From: Burkholderia sp. IMCC1007
Lineage (GTDB): Bacteria; Pseudomonadota; Gammaproteobacteria; Burkholderiales; Burkholderiaceae
Length of the DNA: 64,000 nt
Assembly: GCF_027257875.1 (NCBI RefSeq)
Contig: NZ_JAPVQY010000017.1
Location: 1-64,000, forward strand
Reading direction: 5' to 3'
A program made the translations under genes and the position numbers. The stretch's first letter is position 1. Each line of letters begins with the position of its first letter. The notes under the pieces were generated by a model, which was not told the DNA's origin, searched no databases, and saw only the letters and a program-made list of their open reading frames with translations. Shown one piece after another: positions 45,320 through 54,339 of the stretch.

Positions 45320-46708
45320 TCAGGTCTGCGTAACGCCTGGGTTGGCCACCGCACCATCCGCGTCACTCGTTCCCGGCGCCACTTCCTCGAGCGCCTGCCG
45401 CCCTGTTTCAACCCGCAGCAACCCGATCGCGACGCACAGCACGCCGAGTGTCGCGCTGACCATCGCGATCACGCCGGACACCCCGAACGTTTGATAAAGC
45501 GCCAATGCCAGCGCAGGCGTTCCGATCGACGACATCCGCCCGGCCATCCCGGCCACACCCGTGCCACGCAGCCGCACCTCGGTCGGAAACAGCTCCGGAA
45601 TATAGCCAAACAACCCGAGCGTCGTGATCGTATAGATCGTACTGACGAGGCAGAACCCGACCAGGATGATGGCCGTGGTATCGCGCAACGACACATACAG
45701 CCACCCGAGCGCGATGCTGAGAATCGACGCAATGACGATCCCCCGCGCACGCCCGACCCGGTCCGCGATCAGATACCCGATCAACCCGCCGACCGGCGAC
45801 CCGATCGACATCAGGAACACGAATCCGAGCGACTTGACGACCGACAGCCCCTGCGTCACGAAAAACGTCGGCAACCACGCGATAAAGCCGTAAAGCCCCA
45901 CGTTGACGCCGATCGCAGTCAATGCCGCCACCGCGGTCCGCGCCCGCATTCCCTTCGAGAACAGCACCGCGAGCGGCACCTTCCCGACATGCAGATCGAC
46001 GATGCGCCGCACCGGCGGCAGCGTCCCGACCTGCTTGCCGACTTCCTGCTCGATCGCGGCAAGCGTCGCTTCGGCCTCGTCGAGCCGCCCGACCGATTCG
46101 AGCCAGCGCGGCGACTCCGGCATCCGTTTGCGCATGAACCAGACCACCAGCGCGCCGACACCGGCCAGCGCAAACATGTAGCGCCAGCCGAGATACGGAA
46201 TGATCCAGTACCCGGCAGCGAGCGCCGCAAAGAGGCCGCTATTGGTGATGATCGCCAGCAACGACACCCACTTGCCACGCGTTTCGGGCGGCACGAACTC
46301 GGCCAGCGTGCCGGCCGCGACCACGAGCTCTGCGCCCAGGCCAACGCCCATGATGAACCGCAGCACGATCAACCACTCGATATCGGGCGCGAAGCACGCG
46401 GCGATCGACGCGAGCCCGAACACGGCCAGATTGAGCTGATACGAATACCGCCGCCCGAGCCGATCGCCGACATACCCGGCGACGAACGCCCCGATCATCA
46501 TCCCGACGAACGTCGACGACACGAACATCGCGCCATGCCGCAGATCGGTGAATCCGTCCTTGACCATCGCCGCGACCGAGCCGTTCGCGAGATAGATGTC
46601 GAACGCATCGAGGAATGCGCCGCCGGCGATCAGTCCGAGTATCTTCCAGTGAAACCGTGAAATGGGCAGCCGGTCGAGCCGGCCGGCGGCATTGACTGTG
46701 TTCGCCAT
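45320..46708 (-). CDS. MFS transporter (metabolite:H+ symporter type)
   Basis: The 462-residue inner-membrane protein has about twelve helices and MFS signatures: GYVGDRLGRR in loop 2-3, RFIMGVGLGAE in helix 4, PESPRWLES after helix 6 and ELFPTEVRLRGTG after helix 10, similar to sugar-porter/aromatic-acid symporters. It is the last gene, downstream of hydratase, acyl-CoA dehydrogenase and CoA-transferase genes in the same orientation, about 100 bases after the transferase start region ends, so it probably imports the acid that the operon activates. Substrate unknown. Confidence 0.85.
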   Translation of the reverse strand: MANTVNAAGRLDRLPISRFHWKILGLIAGGAFLDAFDIYLANGSVAAMVKDGFTDLRHGAMFVSSTFVGMMIGAFVAGYVGDRLGRRYSYQLNLAVFGLASIAACFAPDIEWLIVLRFIMGVGLGAELVVAAGTLAEFVPPETRGKWVSLLAIITNSGLFAALAAGYWIIPYLGWRYMFALAGVGALVVWFMRKRMPESPRWLESVGRLDEAEATLAAIEQEVGKQVGTLPPVRRIVDLHVGKVPLAVLFSKGMRARTAVAALTAIGVNVGLYGFIAWLPTFFVTQGLSVVKSLGFVFLMSIGSPVGGLIGYLIADRVGRARGIVIASILSIALGWLYVSLRDTTAIILVGFCLVSTIYTITTLGLFGYIPELFPTEVRLRGTGVAGMAGRMSSIGTPALALALYQTFGVSGVIAMVSATLGVLCVAIGLLRVETGRQALEEVAPGTSDADGAVANPGVTQT

Positions 46709-46810
46709 GATGTCTCCAGTTGTGTGGCACCCTCGCGTCTGTCGACCAGACGCGGAGCCGCTTCGATAGTTGGATGAGGGGCGCGCTGCAATCAGCGCGG
46801 CAAGGCCCGG

Positions 46811-47989
46811 TCAGACGGCGCCGGATGCATGCAACGTATGAATCTGTTCGGCGGTGTAGCCGAGCTCGCGCAGCACGCCATCGGTGTGCTGGCCGAGCGC
46901 CGGCACCGGATCCATGCGCGGCTCGTCGCGCGGCGCGACGCCCGGCGGCAGCAGCGCGGGGATCTTGCCGGCAGGCGTGTCGACCTGCGTCCAGCGATGC
47001 CGCGCGGCGAGCTGTTCATGCGTCCAGACGCCATGCATGTCGTTCATCTGCGCGTTCGCGATGCCGGCCTGTTCGAGCCGATCGATCACGTCGGCAGCGG
47101 TCAGCGTCGAGAACGCGCGCAGGATCAGGGGCACGAGCGCGTCGCGATTCGCGACACGGCGGCTGTTCGAACCGAAACGCTCGTCCGCTGCCAGCTCGGG
47201 CATGCGGATCACGGTCTCGCAGAAGTGCTTCCATTCGCGCTCGTTCTGCAGCCCGAGCATCACGGTGTTGCCGTCGCCGGCCTTGAACGGGCCATACGGA
47301 AAGATCGTCGCGTGCGATGCGCCAGCCTGCCGCGGCGGCGTCTGGCCGTCGATCGCGTAGTACAGCGGATAGCTCATCCATTCGACCATGCTTTCGAGCA
47401 TCGATACGTCGATGTGCCGACCGTGTCCGGTGCGCCCGCGCTCGATCAGCGCGGCGAGGATGTTGGTGTAACCGTACATGCCGGCCGCGATATCGGCGAT
47501 CGAGCAGCCGGCCTTCGCGGGTTGTCCTTCCGAACCGGTAATGCTGAGGAATCCGGATTCACTCTGGATCAGCAGGTCGTATGCCTTCTTGTCGCGAAAC
47601 GGCCCATCGAGCCCATAGCCGGAGATGTCGCAGACGATCAGCCGCGGATAGCGTTCGCGCAGCGTGTCGTAGTCGAGGCCGAGGCGCTGCGTCGCGCCGG
47701 GCGCGAGGTTCTGCACGAACACGTCGGCATCGGCGAGCAGCTTGTGCACGATCTCGAGCGCGGCGGCCTGCTTGACGTCGAGCGTGATGCTTTCCTTCGA
47801 GCGGTTGGTCCACACGAAGTGCGACGCGAGCCCCGACACGCGTTCGTCGTAGCCGCGCGCAAAATCGCCGACGCCCGGCCGCTCGACCTTGATCACGCGC
47901 GCGCCGAGATCCGCGAGCTGGCGCGTGCAGAACGGCGCGGCGATCGCATGCTCGAACGTGACGACCTTGATTCCTTCCAGTGGGCGCAT
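46811..47989 (-). CDS. CaiB/BaiF-type (family III) CoA transferase 2
   Basis: The 392-residue product shows the family III pattern: LEGIKVVTFEHAIAAPFC-RQLADLGARVIKVERP, the NRSKESITLD segment, DISGYGLDGP and the catalytic Asp in CSIADIAAGMYG (about 172). ATG 47989 follows GGGAG. It starts 14 bases after the acyl-CoA dehydrogenase stop, in an operon hydratase - dehydrogenase - transferase - MFS. It likely activates a short dicarboxylic or branched acid, with another acyl-CoA as CoA donor. Confidence 0.9.
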   Translation of the reverse strand: MRPLEGIKVVTFEHAIAAPFCTRQLADLGARVIKVERPGVGDFARGYDERVSGLASHFVWTNRSKESITLDVKQAAALEIVHKLLADADVFVQNLAPGATQRLGLDYDTLRERYPRLIVCDISGYGLDGPFRDKKAYDLLIQSESGFLSITGSEGQPAKAGCSIADIAAGMYGYTNILAALIERGRTGHGRHIDVSMLESMVEWMSYPLYYAIDGQTPPRQAGASHATIFPYGPFKAGDGNTVMLGLQNEREWKHFCETVIRMPELAADERFGSNSRRVANRDALVPLILRAFSTLTAADVIDRLEQAGIANAQMNDMHGVWTHEQLAARHRWTQVDTPAGKIPALLPPGVAPRDEPRMDPVPALGQHTDGVLRELGYTAEQIHTLHASGAV

Positions 47990-48003
47990 GCTCGTCACTC
48001 CCG

Positions 48004-49161
48004 TCAGAACGAACGCGGCAGACCGAGGATGTGCTCGGCGACGTACGACAGGATCAGGTTCGTCGAGATCGGCGCGACCTGATACAGGCGCGTTTCGCGG
48101 AACTTGCGTTCGACGTCGTATTCGCACGCGAAGCCGAAGCCGCCGTGGAACTGCAGGCACGCATTCGCGGCTTCCCATGACGCATCGGCGGCGAGCAGCT
48201 TCGCCATGTTCGCCTGCGCACCGCACGGCTCGTGCGCGTCGAACCGGCGCGCGGCCTCGAAGCGCATCAGGCTCGCGGCCTCGACGTTGATGAACGAGCG
48301 CGCGATCGGAAACTGCACGCCCTGGTTCTGGCCGATCGGACGGCCGAACACGACGCGATCCTTCACGTACTGCGACACCTTGTCGACGAACCAGTAGCCG
48401 TCGCCGATGCATTCGGCGGCGATCAGCGTGCGTTCGGCATTGAGCCCGTCGAGGATGTACTTGAAGCCCTGGCCTTCTTCGCCGATCAGGTTTTCCGCGG
48501 GGATTTCGAGGTTGTCGAAGAACAGCTCGTTGGTCTCGTGGTTGACCATGTTCGGGATCGGGCGAACCGTCATCCCGTTGCCGATCGCGTGATGCAGGTC
48601 GACGATGAAGATCGACATCCCTTCGGACTTCTTCTTGACGTCCGACAGCGGCGTCGTGCGCGCGAGCAGGATCATCAGGTCGGAGTGCTGGACGCGGGAG
48701 ATCCACACCTTCTGGCCGTTGATCACGTAGCGGTCGCCGTTGCGGACGGCCGTGGTCTTGATCTTGGTCGTATCGGTGCCGGTGGTCGGCTCGGTCACGC
48801 CCATCGACTGCAGGCGCAGCTCGCCGCTCGCGATCTTCGGCAGATAACGCTGCTTCTGCTCGGCCGAACCGTGGCGCAGCAGCGTGCCCATGTTGTACAT
48901 CTGGCCGTGACACGCGCCGGAGTTGCCGCCCGCGCGGTTGATTTCCTCCATGATCACCGACGCCTCGGTCAGGCCGAGGCCCGAGCCGCCGTATTCCTGC
49001 GGAATCAGCGCGGCGAGCCAGCCGGCCTTGGTCAGTGCATCGACGAACGCTTCGGGATAGCCGCGTTCCTCGTCGATCTTGCGGAAATATTCCGCGGAAA
49101 ACTGGCCGCACAGGTCGCGAACGGCTTCGCGGATGTCTTGGTACGCGTCGGTAGGGGTCAT
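48004..49161 (-). CDS. Acyl-CoA dehydrogenase
   Basis: This FAD enzyme introduces a 2,3 double bond into an acyl-CoA and passes electrons to ETF. The 385-residue product has the family segments: IPQEYGGSGLG, the signature MGVTEPTTGTDTTKIKTTA, NGQKVWISR, RVVFGRPIGQNQGVQFPIA and the C-terminal QFHGGFGFACEYDVERKFRE. The dedicated electron acceptor could be the ETF encoded at 26-27.8 kb. ATG 49161 is the start, 29 bases after the hydratase stop. Chain-length specificity cannot be read, but the CoA-transferase neighbour suggests a short acid. Confidence 0.9.
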   Translation of the reverse strand: MTPTDAYQDIREAVRDLCGQFSAEYFRKIDEERGYPEAFVDALTKAGWLAALIPQEYGGSGLGLTEASVIMEEINRAGGNSGACHGQMYNMGTLLRHGSAEQKQRYLPKIASGELRLQSMGVTEPTTGTDTTKIKTTAVRNGDRYVINGQKVWISRVQHSDLMILLARTTPLSDVKKKSEGMSIFIVDLHHAIGNGMTVRPIPNMVNHETNELFFDNLEIPAENLIGEEGQGFKYILDGLNAERTLIAAECIGDGYWFVDKVSQYVKDRVVFGRPIGQNQGVQFPIARSFINVEAASLMRFEAARRFDAHEPCGAQANMAKLLAADASWEAANACLQFHGGFGFACEYDVERKFRETRLYQVAPISTNLILSYVAEHILGLPRSF

Positions 49162-49190
49162 GGTACGTATCGGGGAAAGCGTCGGATGGG

Positions 49191-50036
49191 TCAGGCGAGG
49201 GTCGCGCGAGCGGTCATGGTCAGCCAGCCGTCGTGGTCCTGCGCCCAGAGATCGATGGTCTTGCCGTCGTCGGCGACGCGGCCGCACACGCTGAACGTGT
49301 TGCCGACGAAGGTCGGCCGCACGGCGCGATACGCGTATTCGGCGACAGTCGCGCCCGGCAGCGAGCGCGTCACGAGATCGAGCAGCAGCGTGGAGATCAG
49401 CGGGCCGTGCACGACGAGGTCCGGATAGCCTTCGACGTCGCGCACGTAGGTGCGGTCGTAATGGATGCGATGGCCGTTGAAGGTCAGCGCGGAATAGCGG
49501 AACAGCAGCACTTCGTCCGGCGTGATGTCGCGTTGCCATTGCGCGTCGCCAGGCGCCGCTTTCGGTGCGGGCTCGGCCGCGCCGGGTGCGGGCGCGCCGC
49601 GATAGACGATGTCGTGTTCCTCGCGGATCGCGATTTCACCGGCGGATTCGATCATGTGCTCGACGGTGACGAAGCCGAGCGTGCCGCTGCGTCCTTCCTT
49701 GCGTTCGATCGACAGCACGCTCGACGTGCGCGTCGCGTGCGCGCCGATGATCAGCGGGCGCTCGAACGTCAGCCGGCCGCCGGCCCACATGCGCCGCGGC
49801 AACCCGAGATCGGGCAGGAAGCTGCCCTTGCGCGGATGGCCGTCCGGGCCGAGTTCGGATTGCCGTGCAATCGACCAGAAATAGAGCCAGTGCCATGCGG
49901 GCAGCAGCGCGTCGCCGGCGGCGGGAACGATCGGATGATCGAGCGCGGCGGCGAAGGCCACCGCACGTTCGGCGCTGATCAGATCGGTCTGGACCTGTTT
50001 GACATCGTTGCTGGCCTGCGACCCGGTTGCATTCAT
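49191..50036 (-). CDS. MaoC/HTD2-like hydratase (mesaconyl/itaconyl-CoA hydratase type)
   Basis: The 281-residue product is a double hot-dog protein: an N-terminal FAS1-like dehydratase half (LPDLGLPRRMWAGGRLTFERPL) and a C-terminal half with RYSALTFNGHRIHYDRTY...EGYPDLVVHGPL, holding the N-x-H/H catalytic pattern. This layout is shared with mesaconyl-C4-CoA and itaconyl-CoA hydratases. ATG 50036 has a perfect GGAGGTGA site eight bases upstream and opens the operon. With the transferase and dehydrogenase it would form a short acyl-CoA degradation route. Confidence 0.87.
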   Translation of the reverse strand: MNATGSQASNDVKQVQTDLISAERAVAFAAALDHPIVPAAGDALLPAWHWLYFWSIARQSELGPDGHPRKGSFLPDLGLPRRMWAGGRLTFERPLIIGAHATRTSSVLSIERKEGRSGTLGFVTVEHMIESAGEIAIREEHDIVYRGAPAPGAAEPAPKAAPGDAQWQRDITPDEVLLFRYSALTFNGHRIHYDRTYVRDVEGYPDLVVHGPLISTLLLDLVTRSLPGATVAEYAYRAVRPTFVGNTFSVCGRVADDGKTIDLWAQDHDGWLTMTARATLA

Positions 50037-50136
50037 TGTCACCTCCATCGCCGGTCAAGCCGGCTGATTCGACTTCGATTGAAGTGACTTTAGGTGAAGC
50101 GCACCCGCAGCGGAAATACCGTTTGAATGTGCCGGC

Positions 50137-50153
50137 CATAGGGGTATCCTATG
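50137..50153. promoter_or_regulatory. Nac/LysR-type operator between hydratase and LysR genes
   Basis: A 17-base inverted repeat with arms CATAGG and CCTATG around five bases contains ATA-N9-TAT, the form known for Nac-binding sites. It ends 23 bases before the LysR start and 101 bases from the hydratase start, a position suited to autorepression with activation of the divergent operon at further sites. Confidence 0.65.
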
Positions 50154-50176
50154 ACTTTCCCGTCAATCGCCCCGCC

Positions 50177-51127
50177 ATGGACGTCCGCCAGCTCCGTTAT
50201 TTCGTCAGCATCGTTGAATACGGGAGCCTCGGGAAAGCGGCCGAAAAACTGTTCGTCGCGCAACCGTCGCTGAGCCAGCAGATCGCGAAGCTCGAAGCCG
50301 ACGTCGGCGTCACGCTGCTGGTGCGCAGCCCGCAGGGCGTGAAGCCGACGGCGGCCGGGCAGGCGCTTTACCGGCATGCGCGGCTCGTGCTCCGTCAGAT
50401 GGAGCAACTGCGCCAGGAGGTGCGCGAAGGCGCGGGCAGCGAGTCGGGCACCGTTGCGGTGGGTTTCCCGACGACGATGACGTCGATCCTCGCGGTGCCG
50501 CTGTTCGAGCGTGTGCGAGCGCGCTATCCGGGCATCCGCCTGCAGTACATCGAAAGCATGAGCGGCTTCATCAGCGAGCTGCTGGCGAACGGGCGGCTCG
50601 ACCTCGCGATCCTGTTCCGCGAATCGAACACCACGGGCGTGACCGCGCTGCCGCTGTTCGACGAAGTGCTGCATCTGCTCGGCGAGCCGGGCGGCGCGGT
50701 GTCGCCGCGCAGCCGTACGTGCCGCCTCGCGTCGCTGGCCGGCGTGCCGCTCGTCGCGCCGGGCGTGCAGAACGGGCTGCGCCTGTTGCTCGAGCGCACG
50801 TTCGCGCGCGAGGAGGTGCCGCTGAACATCATCGCGGATGTCGACTCGCTGCCGACGATGATCTCGCTCGCGCAGTCGGGCCATGCGTGCACGATTCTGC
50901 CTGCGTCCGCGCTGGCGCTGCGCGAACCGTCGAACCGGCCGAAAATGCGCCGGATCGTCGATCCCGAGATTCGACGGCCCGCGAGCCTGTGCTGGTCGAA
51001 TACGTCGCCCGTCAATTCCGCGACGCTCGCCGTGCGGCAAACGATCGTCGAGCTGATCGGCGAGCTGGCGGAAAACGGCACGTGGACCGGTATCACGCTG
51101 CGTGCGAATGATGGCGCGGCGGCGTAG
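50177..51127 (+). CDS. LysR-family regulator, Nac-like
   Basis: The 316-residue product opens MDVRQLRYFVSIVEYGSL and continues GKAAEKLFVAQPSLSQQIAKLE, close to the N terminus of the nitrogen-assimilation control protein Nac and the related Cbl branch. A LysR effector domain follows (about 90-300). It is divergent from the hydratase - dehydrogenase - CoA-transferase - MFS operon, which it probably regulates; the ATA-N9-TAT operator in between supports a Nac-type DNA specificity. ATG 50177 is the natural start; the upstream frame is intergenic. Confidence 0.88.
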   Translation: MDVRQLRYFVSIVEYGSLGKAAEKLFVAQPSLSQQIAKLEADVGVTLLVRSPQGVKPTAAGQALYRHARLVLRQMEQLRQEVREGAGSESGTVAVGFPTTMTSILAVPLFERVRARYPGIRLQYIESMSGFISELLANGRLDLAILFRESNTTGVTALPLFDEVLHLLGEPGGAVSPRSRTCRLASLAGVPLVAPGVQNGLRLLLERTFAREEVPLNIIADVDSLPTMISLAQSGHACTILPASALALREPSNRPKMRRIVDPEIRRPASLCWSNTSPVNSATLAVRQTIVELIGELAENGTWTGITLRANDGAAA

Positions 51128-51311
51128 CGTGGTACGCGTGACGCGGCCTCTGCTTGAGGTTGCTGCAAAGTGCTTGCGGGAGCGAGGCGCGAGTGACTTG
51201 CGCCTGGATCTCCTCCGGTGTTTGACTGGACATGTGGACCTCGCTCGAGATTTGAGCCGAGTCTAAGAGCGTGGCGGGGCCCGCTTCAATCCCGTCTGAA
51301 GTGCGTTCGTT

Positions 51312-51503
51312 ACCCGCAAGCGAGTCCATGTAGTCTCTCCAGTGCACGATCTTTCGGTTTTCGATCTTGATAATTGAGCAGAATCGATTGCTGTACTTCG
51401 CGCCCGTCGCGAGGATGGTCCCGTGAACCTCGTATTCGATGACGCAGCCGTCGTAACCACCCAACTTCAGCCGTGAGTCTCGGATGTACCGGAAAAGCGC
51501 CAA
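51312..51503 (-). pseudogene. C-terminal remnant of an NTF2-like (SnoaL/ketosteroid-isomerase-fold) protein
   Basis: About 64 minus-strand codons read VIEYEVHGTILATG, YSNRFCSIIKIENRKIVHWRDYMDSL, which is the C-terminal half of small NTF2-like proteins (strands four to six, ending in the W-R-D-Y-x-D element). The N-terminal helices are missing and the frame runs on into unrelated sequence, so this is a decayed gene. It lies between the Nac-like regulator and the MCP-like gene. Confidence 0.65.
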
Positions 51504-51686
51504 TGCTGCGCGCGACTTCCCATGCCCGCATCCGGTGCGTCGGGACGCCAACATGAGTCATATCCACAGGCCGCGCTGCCCCATTGGCGGGAAGACAACG
51601 TTTGCGTTCAGGAGCCATCGCACCTTTCGAACTGGCCCAAAGTTTGCATAACCCGCAGATCGGGCAACGTTCACAGGAACTGCTGC

Positions 51687-52721
51687 ATGTCGAATCCCCA
51701 GGCTATCGTCGATCTCACGCATGAAGTCAAACGAATCGCAACGAGCAAGATCAGCGACATCAACGACATCAATCGCGAGACCACGTTTCTCGCACTGAAT
51801 GCACGCATCGAAGCAGCGCGCGCCGGCAACGCGGGCAAAGGCTTTGCCGTAGTCGCAAACCAGGTCAAGCACGTTTCCAGCCGCATCTCGGAAATCACCA
51901 CGGCTCTGAACAAGGATCTCGCTGGCTCGCTGTCCACGCTTACGCAGCTCGGCGACAGCATGATCGAACGCCTGCGCTCCCACGACGGCCAGCGCTGTGC
52001 CGATCTCGCGCTCAACATGATCGATGTCATCGACCGCAACCTCTACGAGCGTTCGTGTGACGTGCGCTGGTGGGCAACCGACTCGGCCGTCGTGGACTGT
52101 CTCCAGAGCAACGACGCTGCTTCGGTGAAGCATGCCGGCGAGCGGCTATCGGTGATTCTCGACAGCTATACGGTTTACCGTGATATTTGGGTAGTCGACG
52201 AACGCGGCTTCGTCGTCACGAACGGCCGGCCTGGTCTGTATTCCGTGCGCGGGCAGAACGTAGTTGGAGCGGCCTGGTTCAAGGCCGCGATGAAAACCAG
52301 CTCGGGCGCGGACTATGTCGCGTGCGACGTCGAGGCGCTCCCTTTGATGCATGATGCCCAAGTGGCGACCTACGCGACGGCGATCCGCGAGGGCGGTCGT
52401 GCGAGCGGCCGCGTGCTCGGCGCACTCGTTATTTTCTTCGACTGGGCACCGCAAGCTGGCGCTGTCGTCAAGGGTGTACGCCTGAGCGACGATGAATGGA
52501 CACGCACTCGCTGCATGATCGTCGATTCGGCTTTTCGCGTGATCGCCGCCTCGGACGGACGAGGACTCCTGACCGAGCGCTTCCGCCTGCAGGCCGAGGG
52601 CAGGCGGACAGGCTTCTATCGGGCAGCAGACGGAGCGATTGTCTCGTTCGCCGCGACGCCAGGCTACGAGACGTATCGCGGGTTGGGTTGGTATGGCGTG
52701 ATCTGCCAGAAGCCTGCGTAA
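51687..52721 (+). CDS. Soluble methyl-accepting-chemotaxis-like protein with C-terminal sensor
   Basis: The 344-residue product begins with a partial MCP signalling hairpin (residues about 18-75) containing the conserved tip: TFLALNARIEAARAG, GKGFAVVANQVK. It has no membrane helix or HAMP domain. After a helical linker, residues about 125-344 look like a Cache/PAS-type sensing region (VVDERGFVVTNGRPGLY, then a second MIVDSAFRVIAAS repeat). Normal MCPs place the sensor first and the hairpin last, so the order here is inverted and only the second half of the hairpin is present. ATG 51687 gives the shortest sensible start; no strong ribosome site is seen. Confidence 0.8.
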   Translation: MSNPQAIVDLTHEVKRIATSKISDINDINRETTFLALNARIEAARAGNAGKGFAVVANQVKHVSSRISEITTALNKDLAGSLSTLTQLGDSMIERLRSHDGQRCADLALNMIDVIDRNLYERSCDVRWWATDSAVVDCLQSNDAASVKHAGERLSVILDSYTVYRDIWVVDERGFVVTNGRPGLYSVRGQNVVGAAWFKAAMKTSSGADYVACDVEALPLMHDAQVATYATAIREGGRASGRVLGALVIFFDWAPQAGAVVKGVRLSDDEWTRTRCMIVDSAFRVIAASDGRGLLTERFRLQAEGRRTGFYRAADGAIVSFAATPGYETYRGLGWYGVICQKPA

Positions 52722-52862
52722 GATCGGGCCGCTTCTGGGCGGTGTCTGCGCCGGTTAGGGCGGGTACGCAATCGGGACTGACTGCTTTCGCTATCAATGC
52801 TCACGTCATTGAAGGAATGACCGCCGATCCGGACGCCATTGCCCGGTACATGTCTGATCTAG

Positions 52863-52878
52863 GGAAACACTGATTTAT
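52863..52878 (+). repeat. IS5-family left terminal inverted repeat
   Basis: Sixteen bases directly inside the CTAG duplication; matches the right end at 13 of 16 positions. Confidence 0.88.
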
Positions 52879-52946
52879 CCGGCTCGGCGGTCATCGCTGA
52901 CGCAGCCGAGGACGTTGTAGAAGACAGTTCACGGAACGAGCCCACG

Positions 52947-53942
52947 ATGATGAAACGGCAAATGAGCTTTGCGGAAGCGGAAAGCGCGGGCAAGAAGCGC
53001 GTGACCAGGCGCCAGCGTTTCCTGGACGAGATGGAGAAGCTGGTGCCGTGGTCGCGATTGCTGACGGCAATCGAGCCGTACTACCCGAAGGGTGAGCGCG
53101 GCCGCCCGCCGATCGGTCTGGAACGGATGCTTCGAATCTACTTCCTGCAGCAGTGGTACAGCCTGTCGGACGAAGGGCTGGAGGACGCGCTGTACGACAG
53201 CATCGCGATGCGGGCGTTTGCCGGGATTGATCTGGCCGTCGAAAACGTGCCGGATGCGACCACGCTGCTGAAGTTCCGACGCCTGCTTCTCGAACATGAC
53301 CTGACGCGCAAGCTGTTCGACGAGATTGGCATCTCGCTGTGCGAACGCGGACTGATGATGAAGGAAGGCACGCTGGTCGATGCGACGATCATCGAAGCAC
53401 CGCCGTCGACCAAGAACGCCGAGCAGAGTCGCGACCCCGAAATGCATCAGACAAAGAAAGGTAACGCGTGGCACTTCGGCATGAAGGCGCACATCGGCGT
53501 CGATGCAGATTCGGGACTGGTTCATAGCGTGGTCGGCACGTCTGCCAACGTGTCGGATGTTTCGCAAGCCCATGCGCTGCTGCACGGGCTTGAAGAGGAA
53601 GCGTTCGGCGATGCGGGCTACATCGGCGTAGACAAACGCGACGAAATGAAGAGCAAGTCGGTGAAGTGGCGCGTGGCGGCCAAGCGCGGAAAGATCAAGG
53701 CGATGCAGGACGGCCCGCTGAAGGATCTGGTGATCGCGCTGGAGCGAACCAAGGCGCAAATCCGTGCGCGGGTCGAGCATCCGTTTCATGTCGTCAAGAA
53801 TCTGTTCCGTCATCGCAAGGTGCGCTACAAGGGGCTGGCCAAGAACACGGCGCAACTGTTCAGTCTGTTCGCCTTGGCGAATCTGGTGATCGCGCGAAAC
53901 CGGCTGCGGTCGATTCATGGGAGAAGTCCGTCATGCGTGTGA
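52947..53942 (+). CDS. IS5-family transposase
   Basis: The 331-residue DDE transposase has the N-terminal IS5 domain (QMSFAEAE, PWSRLLTAIEPYYPKG, RPPIGLERMLRIYFLQQWY), the first catalytic Asp in LVDATIIEAP, the second in FGDAGYIG and the Glu in RARVEHPFHVVK, with the IS5 Y-(2)-R-(3)-E-type spacing in the last region. All three acidic residues are present and the frame is uninterrupted, so it is likely active. Two ATG codons in tandem open the gene. Confidence 0.95.
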   Translation: MMKRQMSFAEAESAGKKRVTRRQRFLDEMEKLVPWSRLLTAIEPYYPKGERGRPPIGLERMLRIYFLQQWYSLSDEGLEDALYDSIAMRAFAGIDLAVENVPDATTLLKFRRLLLEHDLTRKLFDEIGISLCERGLMMKEGTLVDATIIEAPPSTKNAEQSRDPEMHQTKKGNAWHFGMKAHIGVDADSGLVHSVVGTSANVSDVSQAHALLHGLEEEAFGDAGYIGVDKRDEMKSKSVKWRVAAKRGKIKAMQDGPLKDLVIALERTKAQIRARVEHPFHVVKNLFRHRKVRYKGLAKNTAQLFSLFALANLVIARNRLRSIHGRSPSCV

Positions 53943-54056
53943 GAAATGCGAGAAATGAGGCGCATCCGCCCGTCAAACTTCTCCGAATGGGCGGCGCTTC
54001 GCTCCGGTATCCGGCCATTCCGCGTCGGCGTCGCCGTCCACCTCGCGCGATCGCCT

Positions 54057-54072
54057 ATTAATCAGCGATTCC
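54057..54072 (-). repeat. IS5-family right terminal inverted repeat
   Basis: Inverse of the left end with three mismatches, directly followed by the second CTAG copy. Confidence 0.88.
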
Positions 54073-54339
54073 CTAGATTGTCCGAAAGAAGTCGGTCTCG
54101 CGCAGTCCCATGGCGACCATCCACGAATGAGATGGGGAACGGCCGCTATGTGCATCGACGCGGCCGTCGGCCGGACATCCATTTGAAGGGGCGCTCTGGG
54201 CCGTTCAGAGTCGTTCGCGTCGCCCCAAACCGCCATTCGCTGTCGCGTGCAGATCCCTGCGTCGGGATGGACGTGGCAGCGAGATAGTGCCTTCGTAGTT
54301 TAACTTGGGGCTCTTCTGCGCCGCATAGCCGCTTCCGCA

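Larger units (their letters stand above)
52863..54072 (+). mobile_element. Complete IS5-family insertion sequence with CTAG target duplication
   Basis: The 1210-base element begins GGAAACACTGATTTAT and ends with an imperfect inverse (GGAATCGCTGATTAAT read on the other strand), 13 of 16 bases matching. It is flanked on both sides by CTAG (52859-52862 and 54073-54076), the 4-bp target duplication typical of IS5. It carries one intact transposase gene. The intact ends, duplication and gene suggest recent insertion and possible mobility. Confidence 0.93.

Noticed and set aside
52787..52862. Coding-looking fragment FAINAHVIEGMTADPDAIARY before the IS element
   Set aside because: It resembles the end of some lyase-superfamily proteins but is too short to assign, and joining the sequence across the IS does not extend it.
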